From Salvia splendens (Eukaryota; Streptophyta; Magnoliopsida; Lamiales; Lamiaceae), in assembly GCF_004379255.2 (NCBI RefSeq), contig NC_056053.1, forward strand, positions 19,960,188 through 20,024,187: 64,000 bases of DNA, in the 5' to 3' direction. How positions within the stretch are numbered: the stretch's first letter is position 1; each line of letters begins with the position of its first letter. Positions 47,143 through 59,394 of this stretch are shown one piece after another. The notes under the pieces are model-generated. The model made no database searches, was not told where the DNA came from, and saw nothing but the letters and a program-made list of their open reading frames with translations. The position numbers and the translations under genes were made by a program.

Positions 47143-48647
47143 AGAGCGAACTACATCAAAAGTCCATAACTTTTCGGTTTGTAATACTGCAGGTCCCTAA
47201 AAAAAATAGTGCCAGAGGACCCTAACGTTAGATATAATCCCAAATCATATTTTTTTCGGACCAAAATACCCTTATGCCCTAAAAGGGCATTTTTGTCACT
47301 CCATTGTATTGTTGACATGTGATTTCTGCCACATTTTTGTCAGCAACTTCTTATGTAATTTTCTAATAAATTCTAGCACTTCATACGTAATTAAAATTTT
47401 GTAATTATTTACCCTTTCTATTTTTTTATAATATACATATTTATCATTATCTGCATTAATTAATATGAAAATAATAAAATGAGACCCTTTCTTCCTTATA
47501 AAACTTACTTTCGGGTATTTTTCGATGTTTTCTGTTTCCACTAATTTTTATTTAATTTTTACTTTGATTTATCGATCGATTTTATTTATTATGATATTAT
47601 CCCAATTTTGCAGTATTAATTTATAATTTTACATTGTCTTAATTCAGATACTATTATTAATAAAAAAATCTACAAGGATTAAATAGCTAACGTCACATGC
47701 TTGAATATTTTCAAAATATTACTCATGTTTCAATTTTATCATGAATGACAAGAAACTGTGCAAATTTATATATAAAGAATGAATATTCGTATGATGTTAA
47801 AAATTTCAGTTTGAGCTAAATTATAATTCTTAATAAAATATTAATAAATATAAAATCAGCTTAAATTTAGGCTTACATTAACAAATTAGTTCGATGATAT
47901 ATAATGAAAAAAAATTTAAATGTCAATGTTTCAAGAAAATAATACTGTATCATTTAATTACATATGAAATATGTTTTATTCTGTGTATTATTGATTCAGA
48001 TTTTATTTCATAAATAGCTTCACTTTTCCATGTTGTTGTTTCTCAATGAATTTCCTATATGATATACTTCCTCTGTCCATGAAAAATACGGCATTTTCAT
48101 TTTCTGCACTCGTCTTGAAAAAATGATAATAAATAGTTAAAATGGAGATAAAGTAAAGTACGAGAGAAAATAATGTAGAGAAGTATCTTGTCTATATTAT
48201 TCTCTCTCTATATTTTCTTTCTCTCCACTTTAACTATTTATTATCATTTTTTCCCAAACGAGTGCAGAAAATGAAAGTGCCATATTTTTCGTGGACGGGG
48301 AGGATTACCTAGTATATTGTTACCCCTAACTAGAAATAGAGGAATATAAGAAGTTTTTTTTGTGTACAAATATTGACAAAACTTTAATCACGTATGAAGT
48401 ATCAGAACTTATTAGGATATCACATAAGAAGTTGCTGACATAAATGTGACAGAATTCATATGTCAGCGAATTTAGGGATTGCCAAAAATGCCCTTCAAGC
48501 CATTCGGGCATTTTCGTCCAAAAAGTGGCTAAAACAACATGATTCGTGATTATGTTTAACGTTAGGGTCATCTGACGATATTTTTTTTGTTAGGGACCTG
48601 CAGTGTCACAAACCGAAAAGTTAGAGACTTTTGATGTAGTTCACTCT
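47143..48647. mobile_element. Unclassified TIR element with ~65-bp terminal repeats
   Basis: The left end (GAGCGAACTACATCAAAAGTC...) and the inverse of the right end (GAGTGAACTACATCAAAAGTC...) match over about 65 bp, including TAACTTTTCGGTTTGTAA/GA and CTGCAGGTCCCTAA. The flanks TATTTTTTTA and TATTTTTTAA match in 9 of 10 bases, which would suit a Mutator-like duplication, but the run is low-complexity. No transposase. It contains a nested MITE at 48067-48304. Confidence 0.7.
48067..48304. mobile_element. Stowaway-like MITE nested in the TIR element
   Basis: Left CTTCCTCTGTCCATGAAAAAT, right inverse ATTTTTCGTGGACGGGGAGG. The long subterminal arms (CATTTTCTGCACTCG / CGAGTGCAGAAAATG) pair well. 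The right terminus has diverged. Confidence 0.75.
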
Positions 48648-48660
48648 ATTTTTTAAAATA

Positions 48661-50125
48661 ATTAAATTTATAGCATAAGAACATATGGCTTGCGTTCATG
48701 TGTTACGTGACATCGAAATAAAATGGGGGAATGAGTTGCAAACATTCGCTCCCCGCATGACTCACCACGTCAAATGAGGGGGGCAGGCTGTTCCGCCACG
48801 CAGCTCCCCTCATGTGGACCAAATGCCGACATCCGTATATCCTACTCCCTACAAGAGATGCGGAAATTGTTTGAAGCGTGGGTTGACACTTCGGAGGGTC
48901 TGATCGTCAGGAAACCAACAAAAGTCAAATGTTTTTTGGGAGAGAGAGTGGTTGAGACGTTACAACACGACCAAGCCCATGAAGCTCCCTGTTGGAAATA
49001 GAAGATGCTTTGGGCTCATTTCGAACTAATGATGAATCCAAAAATACATAAGTTTTGCGGCATCCTTAACAATGAGGAGAAGTGATACAACATCTGATCA
49101 AGTGAGGCAAGGCCGATGTTATAAGGTCGGCACTCAGAATCTACCAATAGGACAACATGAAGCCTTTCAAGTTTGTCCCAACTTGGGAGAAGACTAGCAC
49201 ATCGACAAGTGATCGGGTGGCGTGATTCGAGCTCGGGCTCGAAACGCACTAAGTACACCTTGATCGGCGGCCAAAATTTTACGAGTGGCGAGGCCCAATC
49301 CGAGTTCGTGAGTGAGGGTCCCTTTTCCTGTCTTTGGCCAATTGGATTGAAGACAACAAAAGATTGAGGCAAGGGATGAGCCCCCCACCTTCCTCGCCAA
49401 TAAGGGGATTTTATTTGGCTATTTTGACAAAAGCTATGACTACCAATGCTAGCAATTTCACGCGGGAACACTTGAAGTCTTGAAGTCACATGCTTTGTTT
49501 GTTAAGTATGTTACGTATTTTCTAAACTCATACGAAGCAAAATCAAACATGTGCACACGGTGTCGAAGATGCCCACACACATATTGTTGACATGGTATAA
49601 TTTCGTCGATTTGTACCAAGCACTAACATCACTCAAAATCCTTAAAAAATTAAATTAATTATTTGTGTTAAAAACTCTTAAATCTTGTCCCACATTGACT
49701 TGGTGATAATCATAGCTTGTCTATATAAGTATAGATAACTCTCCTCTTCATAAGGCCTTTTAAGGGGTGAGTGACTCATTTCTAATATGATATCAGAATA
49801 GACCCAAGTCAATGATGGATTTATGTCTTTTATCTCTTTCTATTGTTTGATGAATCATTTGGGTTTGTAGGTCCGTGAAATAATAGAATCATTGAATGGA
49901 GCGACGATTTAATGCCGTCGAAATAAATTTATGGCATGATAAAACAAAATTAATTTGATCATATTCGCTTGATACATTTTTGTTCGAAAATGCAATAATC
50001 GACTACATTTTATTGAAAAGGAAGTTGATGGCTTGTTTTTATCATTAACTATTATTAACATTATTATTTTGAATTCACTATATATAGTGCCCATAAACTG
50101 GAGTATTGCTGCATTTGAAGCCTAA
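48661..50125. other. Spacer with retrotransposon-like remnants
   Basis: 48700-49500 is GC-richer and open in several short frames (for example 49016-49489 minus, 157 codons) with no recognisable domain, so it may be decayed retroelement interior. 49666-49815 is listed separately. Confidence 0.4.
49666..49815 (+). mobile_element. Small LTR remnant with a primer-binding-like site
   Basis: TGTTAAAAACTCTTAAATC...CCCACATTG is the kind of start seen in short plant LTRs. TCTATATAAG gives a TATA-like box, and TGATATCAGAAT at about 49798 resembles the initiator-tRNA-Met primer site TGGTATCAGAGC with two changes. No second LTR was found, so this is a fragment or a TRIM-like solo end. Confidence 0.4.
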
Positions 50126-50609
50126 GAGCATCACTAACGTCGAGGGCTGGACCGCACCTGGGTCCTAGCCCGCTGCCAGACGTGTTGGAGGAGGAGAAAT
50201 CGCGGTCCGAGCCGCGCCTGGGGACGGTAGAACAGCCCGGGGCATCACCCCGTTGCGGCCCGGCTCGGCGTTGGAGCCTCCGAGGCAGTGCCCCGTTGCA
50301 TCCCGGCCCGGCGTTATGGAGCCTTTGGGTCGGATCCTATTTTTTAAATTTATTTTTGGCTTATTTATATTCCATTTCTTCGACATTCTTCCACCAATTT
50401 TTTCACTTCTATCCTCTATTTATTTCAATTTTTATTTTCTTGGACTTGCAATTTTTATTTTCTAGGGTTTGTAATCTTTCATTTTCGACTAAACAATGAA
50501 TTTTTCATGTTTTAATTGTTCAACATTTTCTATTTTACGAGTAAAATATGTTGTAGTTATGAATATTGCAATTTAATAATTAGGGTATGGATGGAGCCTA
50601 CAAGATTAA

Positions 50610-52516
50610 GAGCATCCGCAACGGTGGTGGGGAAGAAGGCCGCCGTCATCGAGCAGCGCCGTGCCAGCGAGCAGTCGACGTGGCGGCACACGATTGGGCA
50701 ACGGCATAGCCGTTGCCTTTGAATAATTTTTTTAAAATTCGTTAATTAATTTTAAATAATGATAAAAAATAAAAAAAATATTTTCCAAATCCCAAAAATA
50801 TGGACGTTTTTTTGCCCGTTTTTCTGATTTTTTTTTATTTTTCCCCCCCAATATCATCTATAAATACACACATTCATCATCCATTTATCACATCAAATCA
50901 TCTCTCATTCATAATTCTCATACAAACTATCAACACATTCATTCCTCACTCAAAACCTCAAATGGATTTCACCCATATTATGGCGGAAGCGGAGCGCGAA
51001 GAACAAGAATACTACGAACAACATCGTGCCGCTTACGAAGCATATGTCGCGGCGAATACCCCCGCTCCTCCTCCTCAACGAACTAGATCAAATCGCCGCT
51101 ACATCCATCGTGACCGGGAGGGAGCCCACGAAAGGCTCGTTGCCGACCAGCCGCGGTTTCCGGCAGATTACTTCAGGCGCCGTTTTCACATGTCAAAGCG
51201 CTTGTTCATGCGAATTGTCAACACATTGTCCGCACGTGTTGAATTCTTCCAAACAGGTCCAGATGCAGCCGGCCGGCAAAGTATCACGCCGTTGCAGAAG
51301 TGTACGTGTGCCATCCGACAACTCGCTACTGGGCAAACGGCCGACATCTTCGACGAGTATTTGCATATCGGTGAGTCCACTGGAATCCTTTGTCTAAAGA
51401 ATTTTTGCGAGGGCGTTCGTTCAGCTTTCGGGGATGAATTCCTTCGGGCACCCAGCACCGATGATTGCCAACGGTTGCTTCGTATTCACGAATCAGTCCA
51501 TGGCTTTCCCGGAATGCTTGACAGCATTGACTGCATGCATTGGAGGTGGAAGAATTGCCCGAATGCTTGGAGGGGGCAACACTTAAGCCGTCACAAAGGC
51601 GGCGGCCCAACACTTATCCTTGAGGCGGTCGCCGACTACCGCCAATGGATTTGGCATGCATATTTCGACTTTGCCGGAGCCAACAACGAATTGAACGTGT
51701 TCTATTTTTCACCACTCTTCAATGATGGGATGAATGGTGTAGCACCGGCGATCGACTTCACCATCAACGGAAATATATACCACATGGGTTACTATCTCGC
51801 TGATGGTATCTACCCAAGGTGGTCGACGTTCGTGAAGACGCTCCACAACCCGCACGACCCGAGACGGGTTCTTTTTGCACAGCGTCAAGAGTCTGCGCGG
51901 AAAGACGTCGAAAGTGCCTTCGGGGTCCTTCAAGCCCGATTCAACATTGTGAAGACCCCGGCTCGGCTGTGGTACGTGAATAATATCGCCGACATCATGT
52001 TCACGTGTATTATCTTACACAACATGATTATAGCCGACGAAGGGCCGAGGGCGGCTAGCTTCTACGACGAGGATGATGCCGGAAGCTCAACAGCGAGGTC
52101 TCCCCACGCCGAGGTGAGCATACGACGGTTGGCCAGAGGATCGAGACAAGGCACACAATGCGCGATACCCGAACCCACATTCAGTTACAAGAAGACCTAA
52201 TCAACCACATGTGGATGAAATTCGGTAACGAGGAGTGGTTTTTTTAATTTTTAGTATTTTAATTATTTAATTTTTAATTTTTAGGCTTTTAATTATGTCG
52301 TTTTTATTTTATTTGTCATTTGTAATTTTATTTAGGCTCTTTTAATGAATTTTATTATTATGGAAATGTTATTGTTTAATTGAATTTTAAATTAATTGTG
52401 CTCGTCCTTGCGGAAGAGCACAGCTGTGGGTGTTGTGCTCTTGCCAGAGAGCAAGCAGAAAAAGTGGGGCCGGACCCACGACCGCGTCGCTGGCCATAGC
52501 AAGGTTGTGGATGCTC
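50610..52516 (+). mobile_element. PIF/Harbinger element, copy C, nested in F
   Basis: Left GAGCATCCGCAACGGT, right inverse GAGCATCCACAACCTT; TAA duplicates at 50607-50609 and 52517-52519. Closely similar to copy A throughout, with the same TATA box (50859-50866) and transposase gene, and a shortened GC-rich left end. Confidence 0.93.
50962..52200 (+). pseudogene. Harbinger transposase, copy C, probably inactive
   Basis: 412 aa from ATG 50962, open but altered compared with copy A (428 aa). It lacks four residues (DYFA) near residue 60. The second catalytic Asp (SNNDLNVL in A) is Glu243 here (ANNELNVF). The Arg after the catalytic Glu is Ser (ESAFGVLQ). One T is missing at about 52106, so the last ~35 residues are read in the wrong frame (RSPHAEVSIRR...), losing the ...WAKFGNE C-terminus. 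First Asp190 and Glu317 remain. Most likely not an active transposase, although it is still transcribable. Confidence 0.88.
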
Positions 52517-52605
52517 TAAAGGAGTCGTGATCTGATCCAAAAATTTAGAAAAATGATAACAGAGAGAACTTGGCCCTGAATCAGGTTGGGCTGTGGATAC
52601 TCTAA

Positions 52606-55600
52606 AATTGAACAAGATCGGTATTCCACAAATTCTCCGCGGAAAATTCATCATCGCCAACTACTGACGAGCATAATCCGGCCGTCTCCGCCATGAACTA
52701 GCAGCGGATTCAGCTCCGCGTCTCCGCCTCGCAGACTGCATAACCGGCGGCCACCGTTCCGCTCTTCATCCCTTTGGTAATTTTGCTTCACAAGTATATT
52801 TATTTATTTATTTATTTATTCTTTCATCGTGCTCTCCACCATTATAGGTCTGTACAATACAAAATTGACAGCCAAACTTTTGCCCTATCATGAAATATGA
52901 TAACATTGTCTGATCAATTGGGCAAACATTGGACGACTGAACAGTATTTGTGATATATATGTGTTTAAATATCACATTAATTGTGCACAACTTCAGAGAT
53001 GGTACTTGTTGTTCTGGGATGCGCTCTCACTACTTCCGTAAAACAAATTACTTGGGGAAAAACAAATTACTTGTAAAAAAATCTGATTTGGTTGCTAGGG
53101 ACTTCCTATGGGGTGAGTGTGAGTGTGACTATAATGATGCTTTTATTTTCTTGGTTGTATTCAAAATTCACAATTATAACAATTCAAGAAGTTGATAGAG
53201 TTGGTCCCCAAATAGTGTAAACTTCCATGACAAATTAGCATCAATTCAAGCTATATGATTGAAAATATCTGTACATAGGTATGTGATGTGTTTGGTGAAA
53301 AGGTACATCCATGTTTGAATATGTTTATGCTGGTCTTTCATTGTGTAATATAGCAATGAAAGCATAAAGAGAGTGATGGACTATGTTTATGATGGACCTA
53401 ATTTGCTCACAAGTTTGTCACAATAATAAATCTTTGAACTCAAGAAGGTATGTGCGTCTTGATCTGGGGTGGGGGGCATCAAAGAAATGTGAAACTTAAG
53501 TGATGGACTATTGTACTGGGAGACCAGGAGATCTTTGCTGTTACATTGACTGGACCTCTAGTGAGGGCATGATCAAGCTAAGCATTGTACTAGGGTCTCT
53601 CTCATAGGCCTTCAAAATCATTAGGGGTGCTTACTAGAAAGGTTTGGACTAAGACTAACGTAGTAGTTCTTGGAGGGAGTGATAAAAGAGGAAGATGGTG
53701 TCACTGCATTTAAGTGTATATTATCACACACGACCTGCATTTAAGTGTATAATATCGCATCATCTGAAATTTTATAAAACGGCAGGATTTTAATTTTGAG
53801 CACGAAAGGTGTAACTTTACTTGGGATTTAAATAAATAGTGTATGAACATGACACCCTTATGAGGTTAGATGTTTATTTCTTTCTCTTTGGATTGTTTAG
53901 AAATTTCGCAACTGGTCCACTCTTATTCCTTAAATCCAAGAGAAGCACAGAAGCAATAACCATGGGCTCCATGTTTTCGATTGATTTACTTTTAATACAG
54001 AACACTGAGTAAGTCTTTGAGGCAAACATTAGACTACAATTCCAAGCTTTTTTCTTCCTAAAAAATGAAAAAGAAACCATTCGTTCTCATAACTCAAGTT
54101 GGATAACTCTCAAATGGCTCAAAGAAAATCTTTAGTAAATTTCACTTATTGTGTAGTCTTTTACTCCCTTGGATTTATGCCGGTTAAACTATTTCAAATT
54201 TTTACAAGATGGGGCCTGTTTGGTACCTAATAGGGCACTCAAATATGACTAAATCTCTCGTCAGGCTATTGTGCTCTTAATGTTATTGCAGAGTAATACG
54301 TCGATTTCTCTATAAGATCTTGGATTGTGAGGTGGATGCCGCTAAAGAAAAACATTGGCCCGCATGTAAACAAGGTGCTCTAACAACTGAGCTTAACCCT
54401 TAGAGCTTGTGATGCATATTTGATCATGTATATAATTTGTTGTTAAGCTGAATATTCTATGATTCAACATCATAAAGATCGACTGTAAGATCCCAATCCT
54501 TCAGCTGCAATTATTTTCGTTGCTCGACCACTCCAACCATTACTAAAGAGACTTCTGTGAACTCACCTTCATCATTCTTCGTAGAAAGGCCTTTGGCTGC
54601 AAAGCTGAACGAACTTAGATTGTGCGCATATGTCAGTGTCATTTCTCAGGAGCTTAGCAACCCATTTTTGAGCCAGTGACAAGATTGCTAAATGTAAAGT
54701 CTCCATTGATCAGTCTGGATGGGCGACCATCATTCAAGGAGATAGGGTGCCACCTGAATGCTGATAAAGACAAACACATCATTAGTTCTTTCTCATTCAC
54801 TGTTTTTACTAGACTTAGATTCAAATTGGCTTTGCTAGAGTAAGCAATATAGGCCATGCTGAAAAGATACGATGGTCGATGAGTCATGTTGAAAAGATTA
54901 GCTTAATTTATGGTCAACTGAAAAGTCTACTCAGCCAAATGATGATAAGCTACACTATCATAAATGATGATAAGCTACACTATCATAATAACAATAATCT
55001 CCCATATGGTATAAGTGTAGAACTAACTCTATGGGCTCTAGAAATCCCTACTAATACTGAAGCTCCAAGAAACCAAATATTGTCTAATTATCTAATAACT
55101 AAACAGCTACCTTTGCATACCTTGAGCATCCAACTGCGGAACGTTATGCATGTTTTCCCCTGCAGTGATACACCCTAATATTTCTGCAGTTTGCCAACAC
55201 CTTATGTCTGTGGGAACTATTCTCCATTCAGATTACTACTTTAAATGCATAAAATGTTATTCTTTGTACTGATGTTACATAAGTATCATATAGTAACTCT
55301 TAGCATTCATTGATTGAAGATATCAATTGATTGAGAGATGATTAACTCTCCATTTATCTTCTTCAATCATATGATCAATTCGGAATAAAAGATTTAATTA
55401 TAATAGTGTATATAGGATGTTCTCTGAAGAGATCATTTGGCTGTATTTAGTTAATAGTTGGCTATTTTGCTTGCCAGATTGTTAATTAAAATTTTACAGG
55501 AAAAATCCTGGTATCAGTTTACTAGAGAACTAGAGTTCTTCTACAATTAACTGCTTATAAGCCTTTCAGGAGAAGTAGGAGTGAATAAGTTTATAATCAT

Positions 55601-56588
55601 ATTCATTTCCTTTCACTTAGGGGCACATGATAAAGCTCCTCTATATAAAATGGACACTCAGTCCATTGAATGGGTTAATATTGGCATTCTATTATTTTTT
55701 GTTTTTTAAGTTTACATTTGTAGTGTGTTCCCATTTAGCATAAATTAAGTAAACATTAAAGAAGAAACTCAGCTAGATCATAAAGCATACTTGTCTCATA
55801 GACTGGATTCCTTTAGATATAACGTGATCCTTTGCTTAGGCTGGGTAAATTTGGAGAGTTCTTTTTATGGATACTTTGGTTCTTGTAACTCCCATGTTGT
55901 TTCTTTTGTATACTTTCTCATAAAATTACTGTAATTTTATCCTCCACATTTCAGAAGATATATATGCCTATTCTTTTGAGATATGTTGTTTCTTGCTGTT
56001 GTGATAATGCATTTTTCTATGGGATATATCCATTTCTTTTCTAGTCACGTTTGAGACTATGAAATGATTGTGTAGCTTTTGCAATTAGCTCCAGAAATGT
56101 AGTGATACCTTCATAAGCTGGAACCTAGCAATTAGGTCATTGACTTTCCCATGTCTGAAGAATAAGGAGGTACTTATGCTGAAACAATCAAAAGACCAAG
56201 GTAGCTTCCCTGTCTTTTACCAAGTTCTGAATATACTCCCCATTTATGCACGAGCTCTGTTGAGAAACACAACATAAATGAACATTAATTTCGGAAGAAA
56301 CATCAATATTTCCGTCCATTATTATTTATCTGACTCAATTTTGTACATTCTATGATGTAATGATTTTGATGACTATGTTTTTGGAGGGATTAGGTAGATA
56401 ATGCTAAAAATAATAGGCAGTTAAAGAATTTGCTTGATTTTGATGTAATGATTTTGATGACTATGATTGTTAAAGAATATTGTATTGAGATCCTTTGACA
56501 GATAATGCTAAAAATAATAAGCAGTTAAAGGCAGATGATTGTTTATATCGGAGGAATAAATAAAAGAAAGATAACTAAGCATACAATA
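52606..56588. other. Four-kilobase spacer without a supported gene
   Basis: 52640-52780 is GC-richer and ends in CCCTTTG|GTAATT, which could be a non-coding 5' exon, but no partner exon was found. A (TATT)n run lies at 52797-52820. Short ORFs such as 54654-54887 (minus) have no known motif. Near 56354-56531 the words GATGTAATGATTTTGATGAC and AGATAATGCTAAAAATAATA each occur twice. Confidence 0.5.
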
Positions 56589-59352
56589 TGTCACGCCCGC
56601 ATTTCCTAAGGATAGGAAGTACGGTGGACCGCGACTAGGGGGGGATAAAGAAGCGGGGAAGAAAGGGGGTAACAAGAATATTTGACCCAAAACATTTAAT
56701 AAAGGAAGTTCACTTTTAGACATTGTACTTAAGACGACATTACAAAAGTTAAAGTATTCAGAGTTTAAAGGAAAACATTGTATCGGATTACAAGCAGCGG
56801 AAAGACCAAAAGACAGATGCTGCCATGTATGACGACACGACACCATCCAAAAGACCAAATAAAAATACTATTTCAGCTTTGGCTGCTCAACATCCGTCAT
56901 CCCCATCGTCGCTCAACCTGCACATTAAGAAAACAACATGCAGGGCTGAGTACTTATGCACTCAGTGGACACACGCCAAAACATAGTTTGTCATGCCATA
57001 ACAGTGTAACATTGGGGTTTTGAGTATAATGAAAATAACCCAAGTACGCAAAATACATTTCATAAATTCGACTGCGCAGTCATTTTCCGATATTGCCACC
57101 CTTATTCCCTCAATCATACACTATCTGATCCAAACCATGACAAGGGGCGTGGCCACACCCCAGGTCATCTAGACCGGCCAACTTGCTCTCAGATGGCACC
57201 CAGTCTCGTGTACACTAGCCTGAGGGTTCGCAGCCCAACAGACCCGAATTCGATTAAACATATGTGGTAAACCACTTCAGATAGGTTTCAAAACAAAAAA
57301 ATTGGCAAGACAAACAGTTCACCTCCATAAACATTTCCGGAACAAAGTCCGTATTTAAAGATAACCCACATAAAAGTAGGGTAGAAAAGCCCACCTCGAT
57401 TGCTTAGCTTTTAAAACAGTTCCCTTCAACCACACTTTCCTCGAAAAAGATCACCCTTTTGAAAGATAAATAATATCATGATTAGAGTCAGAAGAGACGA
57501 GACTTTAAACGACAATGCATGATTCCTACGTGGACGACTTCAACATCTAGCACGTTACACGTACATACACTAGCCACATGTTACAAGACAAACACACAAA
57601 GTCACACGTTCGAAACACACCCAGCACGCAAACGACGTACCCAAAACGCGCACACGACACACGAACACAGCACTCCAAGTCCTGGCATACCCTTACTGTG
57701 CAACGGCTCACTTGGCTCGGAAAGGTTCGGAAAAAGCTCGGAAAAAGGATCGGCGTCTCGGCCTGGCTCGGTGTCTCGGCCGCCTGGCTCGGCACCTCGG
57801 CCGACCGTCTCGGCCGCCTGGCTCGGCACCTCGGCCGACCGTCTCGGCCGCCTGGCTCGGCACCTCGGCCGCCTGGCTCGGCACCCTCGGCCGACCGTCT
57901 CGGCCGCCTGGCTCGGCACCTCGGCCGCCTGTCTCGGCACAGCTCGGCACCTGTCTCGGCACAGCTCGGCACTTGTCTCGGCACAGCTCGGCACCTGTCT
58001 CGGCACAGCTCGGCACCTGTCTCGGCACAGCTCGGCACCTGTCTCGGCTCAGCTCGGCACCTGTCTCGGCACAGCTCGGCACCTCGGCCGACCATCTCGG
58101 CCGTCCGGCTCGGCACCTCGGCCGACCGTCTCGGCCGCCTGTTCGGCACCTCGGCCGACCGTCTCGGCCGTCCGGCTCGGCACCTCGACCGACCGTCTCG
58201 GCCGTCCGGCTCGGCACCTCGGCCGACCACCTCGGCCGTCTGCTCGGCGCCTAATTTACACCCCTTTTCCTCTGACCCCCGATTCTCAAACCCTATACGA
58301 CAAACACACCACGCATTCTACATCCCAAAACACACCCAAACACCTGGGATCATCCCTTCCAGACTCTCCACAAATCTGCCCTAGGCTGAACCCAACAACT
58401 CTCGGCCAACACACACGAAAACTCTCGAACCAAACACTGATTCCTCCGAGCCATCTCTTGGCCAAACACACCCACATTCATCACAAAAACCTATCACTCA
58501 GAAACACGCCACTTGCACATGAAAACATCTCCCAAAAACATACAACTCGCGAAACTGCGCAGTTTACTTGCAAAAATCATAATAAAATCATACGACATCC
58601 AAAGAAGCTGAAATTTACACACCACACAAAGGACACATTAACCTTTACACAGTTCAAAACTCGTACCCAACGGAGATCGTTTGCTTAGTTAAAAAGGGGT
58701 CGGAACCCACTGTCAGTTACCAACAAAGACATGCTTCACACAGACACGTCATCCCACAACCTATTCAGCACCTAAACCCTCCAAAACGTCCTATATGCAT
58801 GAGGTTTCGAAAATTAACAAGGGTTAGGGGTTACCTTTCTCCGAATAGTTCGAAACGTAGGTCAAAGCTTCCCTACTCCGATTTCAAAACGGTACGCGAG
58901 AGTTTGCTACCTTAATGAAATCAGGAATCAATGAGAGGGAGTAAGAGGGAAGGTAAAAACCGAGAGGGAGAAGAAGGGAGACTTACCAGAGAGAGAGTAA
59001 CTTTGCGAGAGAGAGAGCGAGCGAGAGAATGAGAGAGACCGAAGAGGGAAAGAGATTGGAAAAAGGGAAAAGAATCGGTTAAGAGGGAGTGGGGGAGGTT
59101 GAGAAATTAGTGGGGAGAGGGGGAGGGGTTTTTTTTTGAAAAGCCGAGAGAATTAGGGAGGGAGGAAATTAATTTGTTATTTAGGATTTTAATTCTAGCT
59201 TAATTAGTTAATCACTTTTAATGCTAGGTAAAAACACCCCATCCGCAACAAAAGTGTAAAGCAATTAATATTTCCACACCATATATTAAGCACAACACAT
59301 AAGACATTCATTAAATTAAAGAACCAAAAACCACAAGATCTCGGATATTACA
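56589..59352 (-). repeat. 3' LTR of the chromovirus, 2,764 bp
   Basis: On the minus strand it starts TGTAATATCCGAGATC just after the polypurine tract and ends GGGCGTGACA. Left flank CAATA is the candidate target duplicate. It includes a GA-rich tract (58925-59060) and a GC-rich minisatellite (57740-58250). Long LTRs are usual in this lineage. Confidence 0.8.
57740..58250. repeat. GC-rich minisatellite inside the LTR
   Basis: Two interleaved units: a ~34-bp unit CTCGGCACCTCGGCCGACCG plus TCTCGGCCGCCTGG, in about nine imperfect copies on both sides, and a central 22-bp unit CTCGGCACAGCTCGGCACCT plus GT, repeated about six times (57935-58085). CTCGGC is the common core. Lack of stop codons in all frames produces long spurious ORFs on both strands. 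Confidence 0.92.
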
Positions 59353-59394
59353 TTCCTCCCACCTTAACAAAATTTCGTCCCGAAATTTGTTAGA

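Larger units (their letters stand above)
50126..52602. mobile_element. Harbinger-type element F containing nested copy C
   Basis: Left GAGCATCACTAACG, right inverse GAGTATCCACAGCC, with TAA on both outer sides (50123-50125, 52603-52605). Removing copy C (50610-52516) plus one TAA leaves about 570 bp of non-coding, GC-rich-ended DNA, a non-autonomous Harbinger. Confidence 0.7.

Noticed and set aside
57519..58688. 389-codon plus-strand ORF and several 130-270-codon ORFs on both strands
   Set aside because: They overlap the GC-rich CTCGGC minisatellite inside an LTR, are open in nearly every frame and are simple Arg/Pro/Ser/Thr repeats.
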